Both the position numbers and the translations under genes were made by a program. DNA of 10,536 nucleotides from Chrysochromulina parva (taxonomy: Eukaryota; Haptophyta; Prymnesiales; Chrysochromulinaceae). The DNA is taken from positions 1-10,536 of the forward strand of contig PJAB01002092.1 of the NCBI GenBank assembly GCA_002887195.1. Direction: 5' to 3'. The notes beneath the pieces were generated by a model. It was not told the DNA's origin, searched no databases, and saw nothing but the letters and a program-made list of their open reading frames with translations. Of this stretch, positions 1-6,283 are shown in pieces (the first letter of the stretch is position 1; every line of letters begins with the position of its first letter).

Positions 1-295
1 CGTCTACTTCGCTGCACAGACAGCCTCGGAACCTTTCTCCTTCACGCAGCAACCATCGCAGCATCGCAATGGATGCGTTCAAACGTGCGGAGGTCTTGTT
101 TGGTGGTGAGACAGTCACCGTGACGGTGCGCGTGGTGCAAATGCAGCGGTTGCCCATTCTGTACACAGAACAGCGGTGCCGTGACGCCAGTGCGACGGCT
201 GCTTGGCGTTGACGTCGATCGAGCTGCCAAGCTGCGCCGACAAGCATGCATTCCCGCGTCTTCGGCGGAGCGCGATCGATCACGCAGCGAGTACC
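1..295. other. Unassigned left edge; short protein-like ORF pieces only
   Basis: No gene can be supported here. On the plus strand an ATG at 69 opens 47 codons (MDAFKRAEVLFGGETVTVTV...) with a plausible composition, ending at a stop at 210-212. Plausible-looking peptide continues in the second frame around 181-290 and in the third around 280-400. Three successive frames without good GT-AG boundaries suggest either a decayed gene or coincidence in GC-rich DNA. The piece competes with the minus-strand candidate at 296-719. I see no RNA gene or repeat. Confidence 0.2.
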
Positions 296-719
296 CTAGA
301 CAGTCGGAATTTCGTCGAGTGGGCCGCCGAGGCCATCCGCGACCACCTGCTGCTGGCGCGCCCGCATGGCCACACTGAGGGCGTGGATCTTTTGCTCCTC
401 GTCGGCTCTTCGTCGTTCTGCCTCCATTATCTGGCCGTGGCGTTCACAGTTGATCGAGGAGCGAGCGCATCGTGGTCTCGTCCATATCCATGCTGCTGCT
501 GCAGCCCAAGTAAAGGGAGCTTTGCGGTAGCCTGTCGAGGCTGGTTTGTAGGCGACCCATGTTTCCACCAAAGTACCCACTCGACGAAAGCTTGAAGCCG
601 TCGCGCAGGCACACAATTTCCGGGTTCGGTAATCCTTTCTGTGCCAGCAGCTTTTGGTAATCGAGAGCATCCTTCTCGGTACACATGACGAGGACGTTAG
701 CAAGTGAAATCGCGGACAT
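296..719 (-). pseudogene. Possible coding region with a frame break, unknown function
   Basis: I do not recognise this gene. From the ATG at 719 the minus strand reads 91 residues (MSAISLANVLVMCTEKDALD...) to a stop at 444-446. The next frame then carries a hydrophilic, protein-like stretch (MEAERRRADEEQKIHAL...) ending at a stop at 296-298. Both parts have balanced amino-acid composition, unlike most antisense shadows here. The frames differ by one, and no good intron joins them: the only GT near the junction would need an intron of about 40 nt. A frameshift, sequencing error, pseudogene or chance are all possible. The first part faintly recalls the second half of a rhodanese/Cdc25 domain (CTEKDALDY followed by LRDGF), but the catalytic loop is not convincing. 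The ATG lies about 110 nt from a TATA-like element at 827-836 that reads well on this strand, compatible with a divergent pair with the WD40 gene. Confidence 0.3.
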
Positions 720-826
720 GGCTTTTTACATTTTTTCTTCGAAGCCGTGGTGGGCAAAACTTCGGCGCCACCCGCAGGCCCGGGCACCCTTTTGCTCTGG
801 CTTCGAGGGAGTTTGTCCTTTCAATG

Positions 827-836
827 TTTATATAAG
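827..836. promoter_or_regulatory. TATA-like element, possibly bidirectional
   Basis: The sequence TTTATATAAG contains TATATAAG on the plus strand (829-836) and TATATAAA on the minus strand. It stands out in GC-rich DNA. It lies about 60 nt upstream of the WD40 start at 897, a suitable distance for a core promoter with a short leader, and about 110 nt from the minus-strand ATG at 719. Use in both directions is inferred. Confidence 0.5.
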
Positions 837-838
837 AC

Positions 839-848
839 TTGACTTGAC
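839..848 (+). promoter_or_regulatory. TTGACTTGAC motif upstream of WD40 gene
   Basis: TTGACTTGAC lies 49-58 nt upstream of the ATG at 897, just after the TATA-like element. An identical 10-mer lies 59-68 nt before the ATG of the Sel1-ChaN gene (3411-3420). Both copies are followed within a few bases by a TTCC sequence. A shared transcription-start or leader element is possible; the function is inferred only from the repeated position. Confidence 0.3.
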
Positions 849-896
849 TTCCTTTCACAGCAGGGCGACGTCGCCGCGACGAGAAATCGTCGCGGA

Positions 897-2309
897 ATGG
901 ACGACTTGCTGCTGTGCTCGACGCCCTTAGCGACCGCATCGCTGCTCGACGCGCGAACGGGTGCGACTTTGCAGACGCTCAAGGACTGCCGACCCACAGC
1001 ACGTGGCCTATGCTCCACCAGCGGCTTTGTGCTGACCGTCGAGCGGGCGCGCTCGTTTGTGCACATTTGGAGCTGGCGCAAGGAGCAGCCGCGCTTCCGC
1101 TGCCAGGCGCCGGAGAAATTGACGTGCGTGGCGTGCACGTCCGACGGCGCGCACGCTGTCGCCGGCGGCATGTCCGGCAAGCTTTACTTGTGGCAGGTCG
1201 CCTCCGGGCGGCTGCTGCTGGCCTGGGATGCACATTTCAAGCCCGTCACAGTGCTCGACTTCGCTTTGGCCGATGGGTTCCTGCTGAGCGCGGGCGAGGA
1301 CGCGATCCTGCTCGCGTGGAACATGGCGAACCTGCTGAATGCGGCGCGCACCCGGCAGGACGGGTTGACGCCCTTCCGCACGTGGAGCGAGCACATGCTC
1401 CCGATCGGTGCGCTGTGTGTGGCGCCCTGTGGGCAGCATGATCTGATCGCGTCGGCGTCGGCGGACCAGACGGTGCGGGTGTGGCGGCTCTCCGACTCGG
1501 CGCGCACGTGCGTACACCACGCCACCTTCCCCACCGCGCTCACCGCCGTGGGCGCCCACCCGGGCCACACGAGCCTCTACGCCGGTGGCGCGGACGGCCG
1601 CATCTATCCAATGCCGCTGCTTGCAGAGACGGCGGCGGCGGTGACCGCGCGGGCGGGCAGCGCGCGCACGAGCACGGCGCACACGGGCGCGGTGCGCGCG
1701 CTCTGCGTCTCCCTCGACGGCGCGCGACTCTTTTCGTGCGGCAGCGAGCCTGGCCTGCGCGTGTGGGACACGGCCACTCTCGCACTTCTCTCCGTGCTCC
1801 AGCCCTCGATGACCATCGAGACGATGATCGTGCTGCGATCTCGCCCTGACGAGCTCACGAGCGCAGGCGGCGGCGGCGGCACGCTCGATGAGGCCGCGGC
1901 CGGCGCCGCGGGTGCGTCCGGTGCTTCTGGCGCAGGCGGCTTGACGTACGGCTCGACGGGCTCGCTCCTCGCTCCCTTCAAAAAGTTTGCCGAGGCGGCG
2001 GGGGAGGCGGATGCCACCGAAGCGACCCCTCGCCACATGGGCTGTGTGCCCTGTGCCCTTCCCTTGGACGCTAGCGCCGCAACGTGGCTCGCGCCGACGG
2101 CCGATGACGAGCTGCCCTTGCTGGCGACCTTGCCGGCTGGCTGGCGCGTCGAGACGGGCGCGCTTGTGTCGGCGGGATTGGGCGATGGTGGGCGCATGGC
2201 AGCAGCTGAGGCCACCATTCGCCAGCTGCGTGGACAGCTGGCGCAGCTGCAGGAGGTCAATCGCGAGCTGTATGCCATCGCGGCGGACGCTACGATTGGT
2301 ATGGCATGA
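897..2309 (+). CDS. WDR18: WDR18/Ipi3-like WD40 ribosome-biogenesis protein
   Basis: This 470-residue protein is a WD40 beta-propeller matching the WDR18 (yeast Ipi3) family along its length. Seen in the sequence: an N-terminal strand region with LLDARTGATLQTLKDC; repeats with AVAGGMSGKLYLWQVASG, LLSAGEDAILLAWNM, IASASADQTVRVWRLSD and LFSCGSEPGLRVWDTATL; and the family landmark FRTWSEHMLPIGALCV, which corresponds to the VWSHHALPI segment of animal WDR18. The C-terminal helix (about residues 433-465, IRQLRGQLAQLQEVNRELY) matches the coiled-coil tail of the family. A Gly/Ala-rich insert at about residues 322-350 is low complexity. Known for the family: Ipi3/WDR18 works with Rix1/PELP1 and Ipi1/TEX10 in the nucleus on pre-60S particles and ITS2 processing. 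The ATG at 897 follows a TATA-like box and gives the expected N-terminus. No intron is needed. Confidence 0.9.
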   Translation: MDDLLLCSTPLATASLLDARTGATLQTLKDCRPTARGLCSTSGFVLTVERARSFVHIWSWRKEQPRFRCQAPEKLTCVACTSDGAHAVAGGMSGKLYLWQVASGRLLLAWDAHFKPVTVLDFALADGFLLSAGEDAILLAWNMANLLNAARTRQDGLTPFRTWSEHMLPIGALCVAPCGQHDLIASASADQTVRVWRLSDSARTCVHHATFPTALTAVGAHPGHTSLYAGGADGRIYPMPLLAETAAAVTARAGSARTSTAHTGAVRALCVSLDGARLFSCGSEPGLRVWDTATLALLSVLQPSMTIETMIVLRSRPDELTSAGGGGGTLDEAAAGAAGASGASGAGGLTYGSTGSLLAPFKKFAEAAGEADATEATPRHMGCVPCALPLDASAATWLAPTADDELPLLATLPAGWRVETGALVSAGLGDGGRMAAAEATIRQLRGQLAQLQEVNRELYAIAADATIGMA

Positions 2310-2441
2310 AGGCTTTAATTCGCGTTTACAGAGATGAGAACTGCCATGAGAAAGTGATTGCGTACCCGTAAGTGTTGCTTGCGTACCACACAAAAACCGT
2401 CCGCGAAGTGCGAAGTCAAATCTGGGCCGGCGCCCCGATCG

Positions 2442-3272
2442 ATGTACGTCCGATCGCTCAGTGCAGTGCGAGCGGTCTCAATTTTGCCCCTCTACAGCTG
2501 CGATAAGCATGCGCTGTCGTTCAGCGGCGGCGGACTGCTTGCGGCAGCATATCACCTCGGCGCGTTCCGTGCGCTCAGCCAGCCCAACGCGCGAGACTCG
2601 ACGTCCCTCCTGGATCCGATCCGTTCGCCCATGGTCGGCGTCAGCGCGGGAGCGCTTGTGGCTTCCGTAATGAGCGCCAACGCGCACTGGGACGATTGCG
2701 TTGCCTCCCTCGATCGAATCATCAACCAGGTGCGATCGGCGTCCGGGCCCCTTGGATGCGACATCCTTAAGCTGGTCAAGCCGCATCTACAGGTGCTGCT
2801 TCCCATGGATGCGCACGAGCGCTTGCAGGCCCGGGGCACCACCATCTTTGTGACCGACGTCTCCTCGCGCCCGTGGCTGCCCGTGGCCCACACGGAGTGG
2901 AAGTCGCGTGATGACCTCATCGACTGCATCCTTATCTCGTCGTACATCCCCGGAATCACGTCGCGCAAATCCCCTGGCGACGGCCGGCACATCGACGGCG
3001 GCCTGCGCAACAACTTTCCCATGCACCCGACCGCGCCGCGGACGGTACGCGTGAGTCCGTTCAGTGGGGAACTTGACATCTGCCCTGAGCTCCGACCTGG
3101 CTACCGAAGCCCGCGCCTGGTGCTGATGCCGTCCAAGGTGCGCCTGCACATGTCTCGGGACAATGCGAGCGCGGTGCTGCGCACGCTCTTCCCGCCCGCA
3201 GACGACGGGTGGCTGCAGAAGACGCTCGCGCGCGGCTTTGACGATGCGTGCAGGTGGTTGAGGAGTCAGTAA
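2442..3272 (+). CDS. Patatin-like lipase of the ATGL/adiponutrin (PNPLA2/3) type
   Basis: From the first ATG this is a 276-residue protein that is almost entirely one patatin domain. Visible parts are: the oxyanion-hole loop SFSGGGLLAAAYHLGAF (residues 26-42); the nucleophile elbow G-V-S-A-G with Ser68; and the catalytic Asp in HIDGGLRNN (Asp185), forming the Ser-Asp dyad. The segment RVSPFSGELDICP, and LFPP followed by GFDDACRWL near the C-terminus, closely match animal ATGL/adiponutrin rather than plant patatins or bacterial enzymes. The family hydrolyses triacylglycerol or transfers acyl groups at lipid droplets. The long C-terminal lipid-droplet region of animal ATGL is absent, so membrane recruitment must differ. 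An in-frame TGA at 2355-2357 with no ATG before 2442 fixes the start. It lies 132 nt after the WD40 stop, so its promoter is probably within that spacer or the upstream gene. Exact substrate is not shown. Confidence 0.88.
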   Translation: MYVRSLSAVRAVSILPLYSCDKHALSFSGGGLLAAAYHLGAFRALSQPNARDSTSLLDPIRSPMVGVSAGALVASVMSANAHWDDCVASLDRIINQVRSASGPLGCDILKLVKPHLQVLLPMDAHERLQARGTTIFVTDVSSRPWLPVAHTEWKSRDDLIDCILISSYIPGITSRKSPGDGRHIDGGLRNNFPMHPTAPRTVRVSPFSGELDICPELRPGYRSPRLVLMPSKVRLHMSRDNASAVLRTLFPPADDGWLQKTLARGFDDACRWLRSQ

Positions 3273-3410
3273 CCAGCCTTCCGTGGGTGGTGAGGATGTG
3301 CGCCCCGTTCCTACCACATAACCAAAAACCAACAAGGGTTGAGATAGTAACAGCGACCAACGCTCTTCCCCCCTGTGCTTCGTGAACGCTCATTACGGCG
3401 CTTGAGAAAG

Positions 3411-3420
3411 TTGACTTGAC
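3411..3420 (+). promoter_or_regulatory. TTGACTTGAC motif upstream of Sel1-ChaN gene
   Basis: This is the second copy of TTGACTTGAC, 59-68 nt before the ATG at 3479. The spacer 3273-3478 has no clear TATA box, so this shared element is the only promoter-like signal seen there. Its role is inferred from its similar position before the WD40 gene. Confidence 0.3.
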
Positions 3421-3478
3421 ATTTCCAGGAAGACGGGACTCCTGGGCGCCGCACGGAGTGCGAGCGGCCGGAAGCACA

Positions 3479-5504
3479 ATGTGGCTGCTGCGCGGCGCCC
3501 GCGCCCGCACCCGGCCGCTGCTCGGAGCAGGCGGTGCGTTCTTGGCCTACCACGGCCACTCGGTGCAGAGTGATCCGGCGCCCAACGGCATCACGCCATC
3601 GGTGCATGCCGAGCTCGAGAAGCTCAGGCCATTAGAGGCAGCGTTTCGGCGCAAGTGGTTGGAGGACGAGAGCGGTTGGCACAAGCTGCCGCCTCGCGCC
3701 TGGCCGCTCACTCAGCCCAAACACGACGAGCTCGACGAGCTGAAGCGGCGGGCGGAAACAGAGGGCACCGAGAAGGTGCGCTTCGATTTGGCGACCTGCC
3801 TGACCTTTAACGGCATCGACCCGGTCGACGGCTTGCGACGCTACAAGGAGCTAGCGGCGGGTGGCAACCTGGATGCTACGGTGGCTGTAGCGACTGTGCT
3901 ACTCGAGGGCATCGGGCGCAACCAGGATGATGCCGACGTGGCCGAGGGCGTTCGGCTGCTGCGAGACGCTAGCGACAAAGGGCACGTGCAGGCCCACTAC
4001 GAGCTCGGGACCTTGCACTACCTGGGCTCGCACCCGAAGCACGTGCCCGAGGACGAGGCCCGCGCGTTCCACTACTTTGAGCGCGCGGCCGCGCAGCAGC
4101 ACACCTCGGCGCTCTTCATGCTTGCTGAGTTTCTCATCGAAGGCAATGGTTGCACTGCGGACGAGGCGAGAGCCGTGCCACTGCTGCACGCGGCGGCGGA
4201 GCGAGGCCATCGCATGGCTCGCCAGTACATCCGCGATTACCTCGACCTCGACGCGCGCCAGAACGCGGCCACCGCCTCTGTGAGCGTCCGAGCGCGTGCG
4301 CAGGTTCATGCGGAGCGACTGCCATCGCTGCCCTCGGGGGGGTCGGAACACTTTTGCATCTTCCGCGGCAGCACTGGGGAGAAGGCAAGCGCGTTCGCGC
4401 ACTGACGAAATGCGACTGAGTACTCCCGAGTGCCACTGATGGACCCTGATGGACCCTGATGGACCCTGATGTGCGATCCATATTTGGCAGGCGAGCTTCG
4501 ACGAGATGCTGGCCGAGGCGGCGGAGAGCGATGTGGTGCTGCTGGGCGAGTGCCACGACGATCCGATCGCCCATTCCATCGAGGCATTCGTCCTCATCTC
4601 CCTCGCTGCGCGCCGCGACAAGTGCGGACTCTCCCTCGAGATGTTTGAACGTGACGTGCAGCCGGTGCTCGACGAGTATCTAGCGGGGCTGGTGCGTGAG
4701 GCCGATCTGCTCCAGGACGCGCGCCCGTGGGCCAACTACCGCGACGACTACCGCGTGCTCATTGAGTTTGCAAAGGAGGTCGGGCTGCCGGTAATCGCCG
4801 CCAACGCGCCGCGTCGGTACGTGGGCGCCGTCGGGCGACGTGCCGGTGTGCTCGAGCAGGCTGGGTGGCCGTTGGAAGTGGCCACGTGGCTGCCGCCGCT
4901 GCCGTTGCCCAAGCCGTCGGCCGCATACCTCGAGCACCTGCACAATGACCCGGCCGTCGTGCGTGGCGACCAGATTGGCCTTGATGACGAATTTGGGTTG
5001 ACGAACCACGGCGGAACGGCCGATTCGACGGTGCCGGGGCAGTGCCCATACATAGGGCTGCAGGCACGCGACGGGCTACTCGAGCCGATGCTTCTCTGGG
5101 ACGCGACGATGGCGCACGCGCTTGTGCGCTCGCTCGAGGCGGAGCCTGATCGGCTGCTCGTACACGTGTGTGCCCCCCTCCTACCCCCTCCCTCCCCAAT
5201 GGCGAGAGTCTGAGTACCAATGAGACGACCACTGAGGAAGTACCGCTGTGGAACTCGATGGATCTTGATTGAGCCTGTCTCGTTCCCTTGTGAGCAGGTG
5301 TGTGGCTCGTTCCACTGTGAGAAGCGGCTGGGCATCGTCGAGTGGGTAGAGGCGCTGCGCGCCACGCCGACCAAGCAGCTCGTGATCACAATGTACCCCG
5401 AGAAGGACTGTCACCAATTTGTGCCCAGCCGGCACGCAGGCAGGGGCGACTTTGTGGTGCTCACCGACGGTGGCGTCAAGCGCTCGCACGATTACATGGC
5501 GTAG
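3479..5504 (+). CDS. Sel1-repeat plus ChaN (Cofac_haem_bdg) fusion protein, three exons
   Basis: The model is exons 3479-4384, 4491-5165 and 5298-5504, encoding 595 residues. The N-terminus (MWLLRGARARTRPLLG...) is Arg-rich without acidic residues and looks like a mitochondrial or plastid targeting presequence. Residues about 97-245 form Sel1-like helical repeats (AHYELGTLHYLG, ALFMLAEFLIEGNG, LLHAAAERGH), a protein-interaction scaffold. From about residue 293 the ChaN/Cofac_haem_bdg (former DUF399) domain begins with CIFRGSTGEK joined across intron 1 to ASFDEML. It continues with VVLLGECHDD, LSLEMFERDVQPVLDEYLAG, VIAANAPRRYV, and HVCGSFHCEKRLGIVEW across intron 2. Known: ChaN domains bind haem and belong to the TIKI/TraB-related fold. 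A role in haem or iron handling in an organelle, with Sel1 repeats recruiting partners, is inferred. Both splices keep phase 0 and restore conserved motifs. The ATG at 3479 is the first in frame. A separate Sel1 gene ending at 4405 is much less likely. Confidence 0.82.
4385..4490 (+). other. Intron 1 of Sel1-ChaN gene, GC-AG type, 106 nt
   Basis: The donor is AAG|GCAAGC, the classic context of GC-AG introns, and the acceptor is TTTGGCAG|GCGAGC. Removing it joins GAG AAG to GCG AGC TTC GAC in phase 0 and yields the conserved ChaN start. Without splicing the frame ends at TGA 4403-4405. The intron start GCAAGC resembles the next exon's start GCGAGC. It contains a 10-bp tandem repeat. Confidence 0.8.
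4436..4471 (+). repeat. Tandem repeat, 10-bp unit CTGATGGACC, 3.6 copies
   Basis: Three perfect copies of CTGATGGACC are followed by CTGATG. The array is confined to intron 1 of the Sel1-ChaN gene and ends 19 nt before the acceptor. It holds several TGA codons, so read-through without splicing would terminate. Confidence 0.9.
5166..5297 (+). other. Intron 2 of Sel1-ChaN gene, GT-AG, 132 nt
   Basis: The donor CAC|GTGTGTG and acceptor GAGCAG|GTGTGTG join the codons for LVH to VCGSFHCEK in phase 0, restoring the conserved ChaN C-terminal motif. The first seven intron bases, GTGTGTG, equal the first seven of exon 3. A pyrimidine-rich block follows the donor rather than preceding the acceptor. 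Unspliced reading ends at TGA 5211-5213. Confidence 0.85.
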
Positions 5505-6283
5505 TCGTGCGCGTAGTAGAGCTTCACGGTGCAGAGTGTCCCCTGCCCGGATCACAGAGCGCGCGCAGACTCGTGATATCACGGGACCCACAGTAACAGA
5601 CGGGGATGGTGTCTTGGTGTTATTGATGGCTGACGTGACGATTGAATGTCGATTCGGACGGGCTTTTTGGTTACCGTGCGAGTTGCGAGGACGACCCGGG
5701 TTCGTGTAGAGATATGATTTCAGAACTGAGTGGTTCAACGCCCAAGGGGCGTAGGGGAGGGATTGATATCTGGATTTTCAGCACATTATTTCACACTCCG
5801 ACTCAGTGTTTCACACTGTTTATCCGCGCACCCGTGCCATGTGTGCTGGGCGGGGCGGGGGCAGGGCCCAAGTCACACAGGCTCTGTCGCGAAGCGTATA
5901 AAAATCAAAATTTCAATCTGAGTGTCCCCCTCGTCCAGAGTTCACCCTCGCGCCTGTGAACTGTGTGCTCCGTGACCTCTGTGTTCCTCTGTGCTGGGAC
6001 ACGCACGTGGGCTCGGGGAGCGCGGTCGAGACACGAGAGAGAATTGAATAGCCCGAGCGAGCGAGTACTCAGTACTTGTGTTGACCGAGGGGTGCGTAGC
6101 CGTCCCTTGGTGAGCGTGGGGGGACCCGCGACGAAACTGACTTACATACGCGGGTACTGAGAGTTCGACCAAAAATGGGAGAGGTCAGCGCTCCTTTTTG
6201 CGCCAATCACCACACTCTTTTCTCTGTACGTCCCGGTCGAACATCGGCATCTTTCGTGCCACACTTCACACGATCCGACCGAC
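5505..6283. other. Non-coding spacer between Sel1-ChaN and proline-rich membrane gene
   Basis: No supportable gene is seen. The stretch holds a perfect 12-bp palindrome CGTGATATCACG (5572-5583); a small inverted repeat CAGTGT-TTC-ACACTG (5804-5818), whose loop region is part of a repeated TTTCACACT; a TATA-like TATAAAAA (5897-5904); and CTGTG-rich sequence around 5950-6000. ATG codons at 6175 and 6198 open other reading frames that overlap the main start at 6284 and could act as upstream ORFs. Confidence 0.6.
5897..5904 (+). promoter_or_regulatory. TATA-like element upstream of proline-rich membrane gene
   Basis: TATAAAAA followed by AT-rich sequence is the clearest TATA-like site in the spacer. 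It lies about 380 nt before the ATG at 6284, so its use would imply a long leader or a leader intron. Confidence 0.35.

Noticed and set aside
430..450. Short GT-AG intron joining the two minus-strand frames at the left edge
   Set aside because: The frame-restoring choice needs an intron of about 40 nt with a weak acceptor, shorter than every supported intron in the window.
1604..2278. 224-codon minus-strand ORF inside the WD40 gene
   Set aside because: Low-complexity Ala/Ser/Pro composition; antisense of the Gly/Ala-rich insert.
1008..2393. 461-codon open frame on the minus strand across the WD40 gene
   Set aside because: It is Arg/Ala/Gln-rich without domains and is the antisense shadow of a recognised WDR18-like protein in GC-rich DNA.
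2358..2441. N-terminal extension of the lipase from a TTG codon
   Set aside because: TTG is not expected as a start in a nuclear gene; the first ATG is 2442 and gives a complete patatin domain.
3416..3478. N-terminal extension of the Sel1-ChaN protein from a TTG codon
   Set aside because: The ATG at 3479 gives a typical targeting-like N-terminus, and the TTG lies within the shared promoter-like motif.
4436..4471. CRISPR-like short repeat
   Set aside because: Units of 10 bp are contiguous without spacers and lie within an intron; a simple tandem repeat.
5642..5959. ORF in the spacer after the Sel1-ChaN gene
   Set aside because: Starts at TTG, has no recognisable motif, and covers the TATA-like element; probably chance.
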